Source of the DNA: Methylovirgula ligni
Lineage (GTDB): Bacteria > Pseudomonadota > Alphaproteobacteria > Rhizobiales > Beijerinckiaceae
DNA: 64,000 nucleotides
Reading direction: 5' to 3'
Assembly: GCF_004135935.1 (NCBI RefSeq)
Contig: NZ_CP025086.1
Location: forward strand, 1,550,001-1,614,000
The notes beneath the pieces are model-generated. The model saw nothing but the letters and a program-made list of their open reading frames with translations. It did no database searches and had not been told where the DNA came from. Below, one piece after another: positions 25,122-34,385 of the stretch. Both the position numbers and the translations under genes were made by a program. Each line of letters starts with the position of its first letter. The first letter of the stretch is position 1.

Positions 25122-26624
25122 TTGACCCGCTCCGCTGATTTTGACGATGCGCTCGATTCCTTCCCGGCGAAGGCCGAGGAAAGCCTCGATCCCAAGGATT
25201 GGGAAGCGTTTCGCGCCGAGGCGCATCGCGGCCTCGACATGATGATCGATTATCTGCGCGACGCGCGCCAGCGCAAGGTCTGGCAGCCGGCGCCGGCGGA
25301 GGTGCGCGCCGAGTTTCGCACGCCTCTGCCGCAGCAAGGCAAGCCGCTCGGCGAATTGCTCGACACATTCGCAAATTCGATGCTGCCCTATGCCAACGGC
25401 AACACCCATCCGCTGTTCATGGGCTGGGTGCATGGCGGCGGCACGCCGGTCGGCATGGTCGCCGAAATGCTCGCCGCCGGACTCAACTCGAATTGCGGCG
25501 GCCGCGATCATATCGCTATTGATGTCGAGCGCGAGATTACCCTCTGGCTTGCGGAAGCTCTGGATTTTCCGCGCGATTCCTCCGGCATTTTCGTCACCGG
25601 CTCGTCGATGGCCAACATGGTCGCGCTGCTCGTCGCCCGCACCGATGCGCTGGGCGAAAGCGTGCGCAAGGACGGCCTGCGCCAGACGGAACGCCAGCTC
25701 GTCGGTTATGCCTCGATCGAGGCGCATGCCTGCATCGAGCGCGCCTTCGAAATGGCGGGGGTCGGCGCGGCTTTTCTGCGCCGCCTGCCGGTCGATGCCA
25801 AACGGCAGATGGATGTTGCGGCCCTGCGCGCCGCCATCACCGAGGATCGTGCCGCCGGGTTCGAGCCTTTCCTCGTCGTCGGTTCCGCCGGGACGGTGAA
25901 TACGGGCGCGATCGACGATCTGGCCGCGCTGGCCGATCTCTGCGCGGCGGAGGATTTGTGGTTCCATGTCGATGGCGCCTTCGGCGCGCTTTGCGTCCTC
26001 TCGCCCGAATTGAAGCCGCTGGTGAACGGCCTTGAACGCGCCGATTCCGTCGCGCTCGATTTCCACAAATGGCTGCAAGTGCCCTATGACGCGGGTTTCT
26101 TCATCTGCCGGCATCCCGAGCTGCACCGCCAGACCTTCATGAGCACGGCGGCCTATCTGGCGCGCGCGCCGCGCGGGCTCGCGGCGGCCGACATCTGGCC
26201 GTGCGATCTGGGCCCCGACCTCTCGCGTGGCTTCCGCGCGCTCAAGACCTGGTTCACCTTCCAGACCTTCGGCGCCGTGCGGCTCGGCGCGACGCTGGCG
26301 CAGACCTGCCATGTAGCGCGCCATCTCGAAGCCTTGATCCGCCGCTCGTCGATTTTCGAACTCAGCGCGGAAGTAAAACTCAACATCGTCTGCTTCAGCG
26401 TCAAGGGCGATGCGACCGGCGAGATCAACCGCGAGATCGTCATGGACCTGCATGAATCCGGTGTCGCGGCGCCCTCGACGACCCGGCTTGGCGGCCGGCC
26501 GGTGATCCGCGCCGCCATCGTCAATCATCGGACGCAGACGAAGGATATGGAGACTTTCGTTGCGGCGGCCGAAGCCTGCGCGGTGCGCATCCTCGCCCGG
26601 CGCGCCGCGCCTGTCGCGCCTTAA
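25122..26624 (+). CDS. PLP-dependent group II amino acid decarboxylase family protein
   Basis: A 500-residue protein of the aromatic-L-amino-acid/glutamate decarboxylase superfamily. It has THPLFMGWVHGGGTPVG, the TGSSMANMVAL segment for PLP phosphate, the HVDGAFGA Asp that holds the pyridine nitrogen, and the Schiff-base lysine in DFHKWLQVPYDAG. The usual N-terminal part around the domain-swapped loop is present. The TTG at 25122 is chosen as start because AGGGG lies six bases before it; the frame is open to 24960 but that DNA looks non-coding and holds GAATTTG repeats. The substrate could be tyrosine, DOPA, tryptophan or another amino acid; it cannot be told by eye. Confidence 0.85.
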   Translation: MTRSADFDDALDSFPAKAEESLDPKDWEAFRAEAHRGLDMMIDYLRDARQRKVWQPAPAEVRAEFRTPLPQQGKPLGELLDTFANSMLPYANGNTHPLFMGWVHGGGTPVGMVAEMLAAGLNSNCGGRDHIAIDVEREITLWLAEALDFPRDSSGIFVTGSSMANMVALLVARTDALGESVRKDGLRQTERQLVGYASIEAHACIERAFEMAGVGAAFLRRLPVDAKRQMDVAALRAAITEDRAAGFEPFLVVGSAGTVNTGAIDDLAALADLCAAEDLWFHVDGAFGALCVLSPELKPLVNGLERADSVALDFHKWLQVPYDAGFFICRHPELHRQTFMSTAAYLARAPRGLAAADIWPCDLGPDLSRGFRALKTWFTFQTFGAVRLGATLAQTCHVARHLEALIRRSSIFELSAEVKLNIVCFSVKGDATGEINREIVMDLHESGVAAPSTTRLGGRPVIRAAIVNHRTQTKDMETFVAAAEACAVRILARRAAPVAP

Positions 26625-26650
26625 CGCGGGACGGAAAGGCGGGGCGAGCC

Positions 26651-27418
26651 ATGCGATTGCTGCGGTCGGCGCTGTTCAATCTCGGCTTTTATCTTCTCGT
26701 CGTCGTGCTGATGATCGCCGCGTTGCCGGCCCTGGCGCGCGGCGGCGACGCGATAGAATGGCACGCCCGGCGCTGGGCGCGTCTGTCGCTCGCGCTGCTG
26801 GAGCGCACCTGCGGCACCAAAGTCGAGTTTCGCGGGCTTGAGAATTTGCCCCCCGGCGCCGCCCTTGTCGCCGCCAAGCACCAGTCGACGCTCGACGTGC
26901 TGGCTCTGGTCCTGGTGGTCGAGCATTTCTCCTTCGTCTACAAGCATGAGCTCGATTTGCTGCCGCTCTTCGGCAACTATCTGCGCGCCTGCGGCCAGAT
27001 TTCCATCGACCGGAAGAAGCGCGCCGGCGTCCTGACGCAGATCGTCGCCGCCGGGGACCGGGCCTTCGCCGCCGGACGCCGGCTGGTGATCTTCCCGGAA
27101 GGCACGCGCCGTCCCGTTGGCGCCCCGCCGCTCTATAAGGCGGGTGTGGCGCGAATCGTCGAGGCGACAGGCGCGACCTGCGTTCCGGCGGCGCTCAATT
27201 CTGGCTTGTTCTGGCCGCGACGCCAATTCATCCGCCGTCCCGGCACGATGGTGCTGGAATTCCTGCCGCCGCTCACGGCGGGGGCTGACAAGAGCGTCTT
27301 CATGCAGACGCTGCAGACGCGGATTGAGGCCGCCAGCGACCGGCTCATCGCCGAAGCGCTGAGCAAGGACGCTTCGCTCGTTGCGCCGCTCGCGACCTCC
27401 GGGCTATCGCGAAGCTGA
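26651..27418 (+). CDS. plsC: 1-acyl-sn-glycerol-3-phosphate acyltransferase (PlsC type)
   Basis: A 255-residue membrane-associated acyltransferase. An N-terminal helix (residues 10-28) is followed by the catalytic HX4D motif (His77, Asp82 in KHQSTLDV), the FPEGTR substrate motif at 148-153 and a KAGVARI segment. It makes phosphatidic acid from lysophosphatidic acid and acyl-CoA or acyl-ACP in phospholipid synthesis. It follows the decarboxylase gene by 26 bp and may be read with it. Other members of the family acylate ornithine lipids, so the substrate is likely but not proven. Confidence 0.85.
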   Translation: MRLLRSALFNLGFYLLVVVLMIAALPALARGGDAIEWHARRWARLSLALLERTCGTKVEFRGLENLPPGAALVAAKHQSTLDVLALVLVVEHFSFVYKHELDLLPLFGNYLRACGQISIDRKKRAGVLTQIVAAGDRAFAAGRRLVIFPEGTRRPVGAPPLYKAGVARIVEATGATCVPAALNSGLFWPRRQFIRRPGTMVLEFLPPLTAGADKSVFMQTLQTRIEAASDRLIAEALSKDASLVAPLATSGLSRS

Positions 27419-27519
27419 CGGCGGCAGCCTCAGTTGCGACCGCAAAGCTTGACCCTCGGGAACACGTGTTCTAACTTTGTTCTCACGAATCACTCTGTGG
27501 GGGTGAAAGGCTTCGGGCT

Positions 27520-28098
27520 ATGACGATGGCGAAGGAATCGCGGACAGACTTGCCACAGACAGACTTGCGACGGACAGACTTGCGCATGACCGGCTTTGGC
27601 GGCTGCGCCGGCTCGGCGCGTGCGGTGTCGTTGCTGTTCCTGCTGCGGCGCTGGCGCGAGCGCAATGCCCGCACCGTCGCAGCACCCCGGCTCAAACCCG
27701 CCGATGCGCCCAGCAACACCGCTCTGGCGAGTCTGGCGGGCGGTGATCTCGAGGAACGTTTCCACGCCTGGCGCGGCCGCTCGGGCCGGCGCTATATCTG
27801 TTCGGTCTTTCCGGTCGATCAGCGGGCGGCCGATGCCGGCTTGCCGGAATTTGCCGAGGCGATCGTGATCGCCGTGGGGCAGGACATCGGCGGCGAGCGC
27901 CGTGTGGTTGCCTTTCTGCAATGCGAGTACGGCGCCAATGCTCTTGCGCGGCAGGCTTTTGTCGCGGCGGCGGTGAAGGCCGGGGCGCAGCAATGGCATG
28001 TCCATCTGCTCACCGCCGATCCGCAGAAGCGGCGTGCCGCGATCGAGGATATCGAGGCACTCTGCCGCCCGGCGGTGCCGGTGCTCGCGCCGGTCTAA
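27520..28098 (+). CDS. Uncharacterised 192-residue protein with repeat-encoded N-terminus
   Basis: The start is ATG 27520 or 27526. Residues 8-22 are short repeats, RTDLP, QTDLR, RTDLR, encoded by three 15-bp tandem units at 27539-27583; they are probably not part of the folded domain. The rest has no membrane segment and reads as a mixed alpha/beta domain of about 120 residues, with RRYICSVFPVD, AIVIAVG, RRVVAFLQCEYG and WHVHLLTADPQKRRAAIEDI. I do not recognise the family with certainty. The gene overlaps the convergent ChaC-type gene by four bases at the stops. Confidence 0.65.
   Translation: MTMAKESRTDLPQTDLRRTDLRMTGFGGCAGSARAVSLLFLLRRWRERNARTVAAPRLKPADAPSNTALASLAGGDLEERFHAWRGRSGRRYICSVFPVDQRAADAGLPEFAEAIVIAVGQDIGGERRVVAFLQCEYGANALARQAFVAAAVKAGAQQWHVHLLTADPQKRRAAIEDIEALCRPAVPVLAPV
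27539..27583. repeat. Three 15-bp tandem repeats at the start of a gene
   Basis: CGCGGACAGACTTGC, CACAGACAGACTTGC and GACGGACAGACTTGC run head to tail in frame, giving repeated TDL-containing pentapeptides near the N-terminus of the protein at 27520. Each unit ends in ACTTGC. Confidence 0.85.
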
Positions 28099-28625
28099 TC
28101 CACTGCGGCGGGAGAAAACTGTTCCGCGAGCCAATCCAGCATCGCATCGGCAATACCGAGCTCGGTGAGATGGGCTTGCGTGGCGCGGACATAATCCGGA
28201 TTGGCACCGGAGATGCCCTGGCCTTGCGTCACAAGGCGCGCAACATCCTCGCGCGCAAGCCGCCCGGCATATTGGATATGGCCGCGATCGACCGCATAGG
28301 AGAGGGCGGTCACATGCCGGCCGTCATCAAGCTGCGCATTAAGATGAAGCTCGCGATAGACCGAGGTGACTTGCTCGCGGGCGCGCAGATAGGCGATCGT
28401 CGCGTCGCGATCCTTGGCGGCGACACGGAAGGCCATGCCGCAGCAGGAGCCGCCACGATCGAGGCCGAGCACGAGGCCCGGCCGCTCGGGCGTGCCGCGG
28501 TGGACATGCGAATAGACGCAGAGCGCGCGATGATAGCCGCGCACCCGCGCCACTCTGCTTTCGCGATAATCAAAGCCCGGCCGCCACATCAGCGAGCCGT
28601 AGCCGAACACCCAAAGATCTTCCAT
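28095..28625 (-). CDS. Gamma-glutamylcyclotransferase (ChaC family)
   Basis: A 176-residue protein of the ChaC type. The N-terminal VFGYGSLMWRPGF is the substrate-binding loop, and the presumed catalytic glutamate is Glu84 in RAREQVTSVYRE. ChaC enzymes cleave glutathione to 5-oxoproline and Cys-Gly in the cytoplasm. ATG 28625 gives the normal family length. The frame is open 30 codons upstream without family similarity. No clear Shine-Dalgarno is visible. It converges with the 27520 gene. Confidence 0.88.
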   Translation of the reverse strand: MEDLWVFGYGSLMWRPGFDYRESRVARVRGYHRALCVYSHVHRGTPERPGLVLGLDRGGSCCGMAFRVAAKDRDATIAYLRAREQVTSVYRELHLNAQLDDGRHVTALSYAVDRGHIQYAGRLAREDVARLVTQGQGISGANPDYVRATQAHLTELGIADAMLDWLAEQFSPAAVD

Positions 28626-28867
28626 CGTCAGTGAAATATAGGCGATATGCGCGCGCTTTAATGGCGGTACGGCGGATGGGGACGCAAAAAAACGAACGCC
28701 GGCTTTTCGAGCCAATCCAGTTCTAAATCATTAGAATCGATCAGGTTCATAATTTTACATCGATTCGACTCAAAATCATCGTCGCCCAAGGAGCAACAAA
28801 ATTCCTCCGGATTTATGCTTTTGATCTTCGGGCACCCTTTTGCGCAACCTTTTTTGGAGCGGATGCA

Positions 28868-29935
28868 TTGCAGAGTTCGGTCGTCAGCGCCGCAGGCGTC
28901 AGGCAAAGGCGTCCCAGTTGGCAGCCGCGGCTTCTCCTCGCGCTGGTCGGTGCGGCGGTTGGCTGGTCGGGCCTCTGGTATTTTGGCGCCCGCCAGACCG
29001 GGCAGGTGCTCGATGCCTGGCTGGCCCGCGAGAAGACGTTCGGCCGCGTTTGGTCCTGTCCCGACCGGCACATCGGAGGCTATCCCTTCGCCATCGCCAT
29101 CAGTTGCGCGTCGCCGCGCTTCGACGGGCTGATCTTCGGTCATGACTACAGTGGCACCCTGCAAGGCTTTCGCGCCACAGCCGTTCTCGCTCATCCGCGC
29201 GATGTCGATGTCGAAGTTGCCTCGCCCTTCGTTGCGACCTCGGAGGACGGCAAGGTCAATTTCCAGATCACCTGGGATGCTCTCGCCATTCAGCTCAACG
29301 GCTTGCCGCAGGATCTCTGGCAGGTTGCGATCGACGGCAAGAATTTCGTGTTGCACGGTACCGCCGGGGCTGTCGGCATCGCCGGCAAAGTGGGCGATGC
29401 CACGGCCAAAATCGCGCAGCGCGCCGGGACGGGTGGAAATGCGCTCGATTTCGATGTCGCCCTTAACGGCACGGCCCTGCCGATGATCGATGAGGCTCTC
29501 GGCCCCGGCAGCCCGACCGATATTTCGGCGCAGGGCACGGCGACGCAGACAGCCTTCGATCCGGGGCTGACCGCTGCGCAGAATCTCGAGCACTGGCGCG
29601 CGGCCGGCGGCCGCGTCAATCTCACCACGTTCACTCTGACACGCGGCGACACGAAATTCGCGGCCAAGGGTGCCTTCGCGCTCAATGACGCCCACCGTGT
29701 CGATGGTCAATTCGATACGCGCAGCAGCGGCTTCGAGCCGGTGTTGCAGCATTACGGGATCGATCCCAGCCTCATCAGCTTCGGCGCGCTGCTCGGCAAT
29801 CTGCTCAGTGGCGGCTCAGGCCAGTCGCAACCGCAGCAGCAGGAGACAGCGCTGCATCTGCCGGTCCACATCGACGATGGCGCCATTGCGGTCGGGCCGA
29901 TCCGCACCAGCATCCGCATCCCGCCGGCCTATTGA
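28868..29935 (+). CDS. DUF2125 family protein
   Basis: A 355-residue protein with one N-terminal membrane helix or uncleaved signal (about residues 20-42) and a long extracytoplasmic beta-rich part. The segment RVWSCPDRHIGGYPFAIAISC with two cysteines, repeated acidic-aromatic strands and a late GALLGNLLSGGSG stretch match DUF2125, a family largely limited to Alphaproteobacteria and located next to tyrC in many of them, as here. The proposed start is TTG 28868 with GGAG eight bases upstream. Function is unknown; an envelope role is likely. Its end overlaps tyrC on the other strand by seven bases. Confidence 0.8.
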   Translation: MQSSVVSAAGVRQRRPSWQPRLLLALVGAAVGWSGLWYFGARQTGQVLDAWLAREKTFGRVWSCPDRHIGGYPFAIAISCASPRFDGLIFGHDYSGTLQGFRATAVLAHPRDVDVEVASPFVATSEDGKVNFQITWDALAIQLNGLPQDLWQVAIDGKNFVLHGTAGAVGIAGKVGDATAKIAQRAGTGGNALDFDVALNGTALPMIDEALGPGSPTDISAQGTATQTAFDPGLTAAQNLEHWRAAGGRVNLTTFTLTRGDTKFAAKGAFALNDAHRVDGQFDTRSSGFEPVLQHYGIDPSLISFGALLGNLLSGGSGQSQPQQQETALHLPVHIDDGAIAVGPIRTSIRIPPAY

Positions 29936-30882
29936 TCCTTGTCGTCGCGGTGGCGGCCGAAGTCGGGCGCCGCCGTCTCCTGGCCTTCCGCGATAATGCC
30001 GCGGCGGATGGCGCGGGTGCGGGTGAAGAGCTTGAACAGTCCCTCGCCGTCGCCATTGCGGATCATGCGTTGCAGAGCAGTCAAGTCCTCGGTGAAGCGG
30101 CCGAGCGTTTCGAGCACCGCCTCCTTGTTGTTGAGGAAGACGTCGCGCCACATCGTCGGGTCGGAGGCGGCGATGCGGGTGAAGTCGCGAAAGCCGCCGG
30201 CCGAGAATTTGATGACTTCGGATTGGGTGACGGCTTCGAGGTCCGCGGCCGTGCCGACGATGTTATAGGCAATGAGATGCGGCAGATGGCTGGTGATCGA
30301 CAGCACCAGATCATGATGCTGCGCCGTCATGATCTCGACATTGGCGCCCGCTGCGGTCCAGAACTCTGCCAGACGCTTCACCGGCTTTTCGTCGGCGCCT
30401 TCGGGCGGTGTCAGAATGCACCAGCGGTTGACGAACAGCGTCGCGAAACCTGCGGCGGGTCCGGATTCTTCCGTGCCGGCGACCGGATGCGCGGGAACGA
30501 TGGCGACAGTCTTCGGCAGATGTTTCGTCAGCGTCGCGAGCACCGCGCCCTTGACCGAGCCGACATCGGAAACGATGGCGCCCGGCGCCAGATGCGGCGC
30601 GATCTCCTGCGCGACTGCATCCACCGCGCCGACCGGCACGCAGAGAATGACGAGGTCCGCGCCTTCGACCGCCCTGGCGGCGCTCCCGGCGATTTCGTCG
30701 GCAAGGCCAAGCTCCGCGACCCTGGCGCGCACCTCGGCCGACGCGTCACTGGCGACGATCGTGCGCGCCAGATTCTTGCGCTTGGCGACGCGGGCGAGCG
30801 AGGAGCCGATCAGGCCGATGCCGATCAGGGCGACACGGTCAAAGAGCGGCGCCGTGAGCGGGGCGCCCAGTCCATCAACCAC
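29929..30882 (-). CDS. tyrC: Cyclohexadienyl (prephenate/arogenate) dehydrogenase
   Basis: A 317-residue TyrA-family enzyme. The N-terminal Rossmann motif is [12 protein letters not shown], followed by the conserved [19 protein letters not shown] and SHLPHLIAY segments; the last holds catalytic-site histidines. It oxidises and decarboxylates prephenate or arogenate with NAD(P)+ toward tyrosine. No fused chorismate mutase is present. Its start overlaps the end of hisC by eight bases, and a chorismate mutase gene lies upstream of hisC, so the three form one aromatic amino acid operon. Confidence 0.9.
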   Translation of the reverse strand: MVDGLGAPLTAPLFDRVALIGIGLIGSSLARVAKRKNLARTIVASDASAEVRARVAELGLADEIAGSAARAVEGADLVILCVPVGAVDAVAQEIAPHLAPGAIVSDVGSVKGAVLATLTKHLPKTVAIVPAHPVAGTEESGPAAGFATLFVNRWCILTPPEGADEKPVKRLAEFWTAAGANVEIMTAQHHDLVLSITSHLPHLIAYNIVGTAADLEAVTQSEVIKFSAGGFRDFTRIAASDPTMWRDVFLNNKEAVLETLGRFTEDLTALQRMIRNGDGEGLFKLFTRTRAIRRGIIAEGQETAAPDFGRHRDDKDQ

Positions 30883-31990
30883 GCGGGCGATCCTTCAGGA
30901 AATCACGCAGCACGTCGACGACAAGGCGGTTGGCTTCCTCCGTGCTGACGGTGAGCCGCAGGCAGTGCGGCAGGAAATAGGTTTCGACCGCGCGCAGAAT
31001 GAGGCCGCGTCCGGAGAGGAAGGCATCAGCCGCGCGGGCTTCGTCCGCACCTTTGAAATGCAGCAATACGAAATTGGCGACGCTTGGCGTCACCGGAATG
31101 CCAAGCTCAATGATCTCGTCGTTCAGCCAGCGCAGCCACGTCCTGTTGTGCGCGATGGACAGCTCGATGTGCTCCTGATCCCCAACGGCGGCGATGCCGG
31201 CGCGCAGCGCGGGCGTATTGATGTTGAACGGGCCGCGCAGCCGGTTGATGGCGTCGATCACCGGCGCCGCACCCGTACACCAGCCGAGCCGGAGCGCCGC
31301 GAGACCGTAGATTTTCGAGAAGGTCCGCGTCATCACGACGTTCTTGCGCGTGCGGGCAAGTTCGAGGCCCGACTCATAATCGGCGTGGGTGACGAATTCG
31401 GCATAAGCGGCGTCGAGAATCAGCAAGACATGCCCGGGCAGCGAATCCGCGAGGCGCGTGATCTCCGTCGCCGGCAGATAGGTACCGGTCGGGTTGTTCG
31501 GATTGGCGAGAAAGACGATCTTCGTCTTCGCCGTCACCTTGGCGAGGATCGCATCGACACTGGCGGTGAGATCGACCTCGTCGGCGATGACCGGCGTGCC
31601 GCCCGCCGCAAGAATGGCGATGCGATAGATCGAGAAGCCGTGCCGGGTGTAGATGCCTTCGTCGCCCGGGTTGAGGAAGGCATAGGCGAGCAGAAAGATC
31701 AGTTCATCCGAGCCCGCGCCGCAGACGATCCGCGCCGGGTCGAGGCCGTGCAGCGCGCCGAGCGCCTCGCGCAGCGCGCCGGCCGAACCATCGGGATAAA
31801 TCGGGAGGCTGTCGGCAGCGGATTTGAAAGCCTCGACCGCCTGCGGGCTCGGGCCCAGCGCCGCCTCGTTCGACGAGAGCTTGAAGATTTTGCTGGCGCT
31901 GATGGCCGCGGCCTTGCCGGGAACATAGGGATCGATCGCCAGCACGCTCGCGCGCGGCTGCGGCGATCCGGCGAAATCGGAAGAGGTCAT
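30875..31990 (-). CDS. hisC: Histidinol-phosphate/aromatic aminotransferase
   Basis: A 371-residue class I/II PLP aminotransferase of the HisC type. Visible are [48 protein letters not shown] and the PLP lysine region [20 protein letters not shown] 31990 fits the family N-terminus. HisC enzymes convert imidazole acetol phosphate and glutamate; in this gene order they are also used on prephenate or phenylpyruvate in phenylalanine/tyrosine synthesis. The gene sits between the chorismate mutase and tyrC, overlapping tyrC by eight bases. Whether a second hisC serves histidine synthesis elsewhere cannot be seen. Confidence 0.88.
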   Translation of the reverse strand: MTSSDFAGSPQPRASVLAIDPYVPGKAAAISASKIFKLSSNEAALGPSPQAVEAFKSAADSLPIYPDGSAGALREALGALHGLDPARIVCGAGSDELIFLLAYAFLNPGDEGIYTRHGFSIYRIAILAAGGTPVIADEVDLTASVDAILAKVTAKTKIVFLANPNNPTGTYLPATEITRLADSLPGHVLLILDAAYAEFVTHADYESGLELARTRKNVVMTRTFSKIYGLAALRLGWCTGAAPVIDAINRLRGPFNINTPALRAGIAAVGDQEHIELSIAHNRTWLRWLNDEIIELGIPVTPSVANFVLLHFKGADEARAADAFLSGRGLILRAVETYFLPHCLRLTVSTEEANRLVVDVLRDFLKDRPRG

Positions 31991-32039
31991 TTGTACAGGC
32001 TCCAAAAATTTCGCTCGCTTTAAAGCGTTTGATAGCGGT

Positions 32040-32882
32040 CTAGCTTGCCCTGACGAAATCGAAACGCGCCGCATGGCTGCCGACTTCGGTGAGGCTCGAA
32101 ATCTCGACGCCATGTCCAGCGAGCGCCTCGCGCAAGCTGGCCGGCGGCGTCGCGCCGGGCACGGCGAGCAAGGCCGCGTGCGCTTCCGGCGCCTTGGCGA
32201 CAAGTTCCGCGCCGCTGGCGCCGAGCGCCGCATTGAGGCCGTCCCGCCATCGCGTCAGCGTCGCGGCATAAAGCACGCTGTCGCGTGCGGCACCGTCCTT
32301 GACCGGCTTGGCGATGACGAAGAGCGGTGTCGCCGCCGGATGGTCCGGCCGCTCGACGAAGGGCAGCCGGGCGATGATCTTCGGCGCCGCGGGCGCGGCC
32401 AATTGCTGCCACCAGGCGCCCGATGCAGGGCTGGACACGACGGGGACGAGACCGAGGTCGCCGGACGCGGCGGAGACGGCCGCGACCACGTCCGCCACAT
32501 CCGCGTGGGTGACATAGGGAACCGTGAAGCCAAAATGGAAACGGCAGCAATCGCGCATCTGCGCATCGCCGCCGGAAATATCGGCATGGACGCTATAATT
32601 CGCCTGCACGAAGGTGAAGGTCGAGATGATGATGCGCCAGATGCTTTCGACCGTGTCGAGCGGCAGAATGCCTTTGTGGCGCTCGACAAGCCGGCGCATC
32701 ATGTCGGCCTCGCGGCCGGGACGGAAGGCGCTGCTGCCGCCGGCGCGCGCCTTGACGGCGATGAGCCGGTCGATGATCTCACCGCGCTGCATCAGCATTT
32801 CGTGCAGGCAAGCGTCGATCCGGTCGATCTCGTCGCGCAGATCAGCCAGAGTTTCCGGATTGGGGCGTCGTTCAAGCATCAT
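32040..32882 (-). CDS. Chorismate mutase with C-terminal domain
   Basis: A 280-residue protein. Residues 8-100 are an AroQ-type chorismate mutase helix bundle: [23 protein letters not shown], then the VKARAG and [13 protein letters not shown] segments, with the conserved Arg, Lys and Glu pattern. Residues 105-280 form a second, mixed alpha/beta domain of about 175 residues ([35 protein letters not shown]). It is not plainly a complete prephenate dehydratase or ACT domain; it might be a regulatory or degenerate periplasmic-binding-like fold. Chorismate to prephenate conversion is the likely role. It starts the chorismate mutase-hisC-tyrC operon and is divergent from metX. Confidence 0.82.
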   Translation of the reverse strand: MMLERRPNPETLADLRDEIDRIDACLHEMLMQRGEIIDRLIAVKARAGGSSAFRPGREADMMRRLVERHKGILPLDTVESIWRIIISTFTFVQANYSVHADISGGDAQMRDCCRFHFGFTVPYVTHADVADVVAAVSAASGDLGLVPVVSSPASGAWWQQLAAPAAPKIIARLPFVERPDHPAATPLFVIAKPVKDGAARDSVLYAATLTRWRDGLNAALGASGAELVAKAPEAHAALLAVPGATPPASLREALAGHGVEISSLTEVGSHAARFDFVRAS

Positions 32883-32973
32883 GACACTGCATCTTGCGGA
32901 CTTCTCTTAGCGCGCTTTCCGGCCGGATGAAATCATCCGGGCCGATAAGAAATCGCGTCGATTCAAAATCTTG

Positions 32974-33020
32974 GAGCGTGTTCTGGCCGGAAAGTCGCGC
33001 AACTTTTCCGGAACACGCTC
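32974..33020. repeat. Intergenic palindrome between chorismate mutase and metX
   Basis: GAGCGTGTTC and GAACACGCTC are perfect 10-bp outer arms, with CCGGAAA and TTTCCGG as inner arms. It resembles the palindrome at 35782-35823 in layout and is of the dispersed intergenic type. It lies in the 307-bp gap between divergent genes, which otherwise holds the metX promoter. Confidence 0.8.
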
Positions 33021-33120
33021 TTAAACACTCTTTCGCCAAGGCGAAACGCTTTTCGAGGCATGCGCTGGCGGTTAGGTCTCGTGCTTCCTAGATTGGCGGC
33101 AAGCGCCGTCACTGGGCGGC

Positions 33121-33150
33121 TTGACAGCTGCTTTCGCAAGCTTCTATAAA
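33121..33150 (+). promoter_or_regulatory. Housekeeping-sigma promoter of metX
   Basis: TTGACA at 33121-33126 matches the -35 consensus exactly, and TATAAA at 33145-33150 matches five of six -10 bases, with an 18-bp spacer. Transcription would start near 33157, leaving a 33-base leader. That leader holds a small hairpin (GTTCGC and GCGAAC around CAAA) and an AGGGA ribosome binding site before GTG 33190. Confidence 0.7.
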
Positions 33151-33189
33151 CCGGACGCATCGTTCGCCAAAGCGAACAGGGATTTTCTT

Positions 33190-34383
33190 GTGACGATTGC
33201 TCCCACCCAGAAAGCTCTCAGCCAGCTTGAGGCGGATGCGCCGCATAGCCTCGTCGTGCGCTTCGGCGCCGAGCAGCCTCTGAAGATGGACGCGGGCGTC
33301 GATCTCAAGCCGTTCCAGATCGCCTATCAGACCTACGGGACGCTGAACGCCGCCAAATCCAATGCCATCCTCCTTTGCCATGCGCTGACCGGCGACCAGC
33401 ATGTCGCGAATGTCCATCCCATCACCGGCAAGCCCGGTTGGTGGGAAGTGATGGTGGGGCCGGGCAAGCCGATCGATACCGACCGCTATTTCGTCATCGC
33501 CTCGAATGTCGTCGGCGGCTGTATGGGCACCACCGGGCCGGCTTCGACCAATCCGGCGACGGGCCGCGCCTGGAGCATCGATCTGCCGCTGGTCACGATC
33601 CGCGACATGGTTCGCGCCCAGGCCATGTTGATCGACCACCTCGGCATCGAGACTCTCTTCGCCGTGATCGGCGGCTCGATGGGCGGGATGCAGGTGTTGC
33701 AATGGGCAGCGAGCTATCCCGAGCGCGTCTTCACCGCCATGCCGATCGCCACCGCCGCCAAACATTCCTCGCAGAACATCGCCTTTCACGAGGTCGGCCG
33801 CCAATCGGTGATGGCAGACCCGGAATGGCGCGGCGGTCGCTACCTCGATGCCGGTGTCAGCCCGACCAAGGGGCTCGCCGTCGCGCGCATGGCGGCGCAT
33901 ATCACCTATCTGTCGGAAGAAGCGCTGCAGCGGAAATTCGGCCGCAAGCTTCAGGGCCGCGACGCGCCGACCTTCTCCTTCGACGCGGACTTCCAGATCG
34001 AGAATTATCTGCGCTATCAAGGCAACAGCTTTGTCGATCGCTTCGATGCGAACTCATATCTTTATGTTACCCGCGCGTGCGATTATTTCGATCTCGCCGA
34101 GGATTATGGCGGCTCGCTGGCGGCGGCATTCAAGGGTTCGAAGACGCGCTTCTGCGTCGTCTCGTTCGATTCGGACTGGCTTTATCCGACGTCCGCCTCG
34201 CGCGCCATCGTCCATGCGCTCAATGCTGCTGCGGCTTCTGTTTCTTTCGTCGAGATCGACACCGATCGCGGCCACGACGCTTTTCTGCTGAACGTGCCCG
34301 AGTTCATCGCCACCACGCGCGGCTTCCTCGAGGCGGCCGCGCGGGCCCGCGGCATCCCGATGCCTTCGGGCAAGGGAGGCTGA
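33190..34383 (+). CDS. metX: Homoserine O-acetyltransferase
   Basis: A 397-residue alpha/beta-hydrolase-fold acyltransferase. Conserved parts are [31 protein letters not shown], the nucleophile serine in [17 protein letters not shown] with the acid residue, and the catalytic histidine in DRGHDAFL. It activates homoserine with acetyl-CoA for methionine synthesis (some homologues use succinyl-CoA). GTG 33190 is the start, behind AGGGA; the in-frame TTG at 33121 is the -35 box of its own promoter and cannot be a start. metW follows two bases after the stop, forming an operon. Confidence 0.92.
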   Translation: MTIAPTQKALSQLEADAPHSLVVRFGAEQPLKMDAGVDLKPFQIAYQTYGTLNAAKSNAILLCHALTGDQHVANVHPITGKPGWWEVMVGPGKPIDTDRYFVIASNVVGGCMGTTGPASTNPATGRAWSIDLPLVTIRDMVRAQAMLIDHLGIETLFAVIGGSMGGMQVLQWAASYPERVFTAMPIATAAKHSSQNIAFHEVGRQSVMADPEWRGGRYLDAGVSPTKGLAVARMAAHITYLSEEALQRKFGRKLQGRDAPTFSFDADFQIENYLRYQGNSFVDRFDANSYLYVTRACDYFDLAEDYGGSLAAAFKGSKTRFCVVSFDSDWLYPTSASRAIVHALNAAAASVSFVEIDTDRGHDAFLLNVPEFIATTRGFLEAAARARGIPMPSGKGG

Positions 34384-34385
34384 GC

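Noticed and set aside
33127-33189. A SAM-II riboswitch before metX
   Set aside because: The promoter leaves only about 33 bases of leader; the pseudoknot sequence of SAM-II is not seen.
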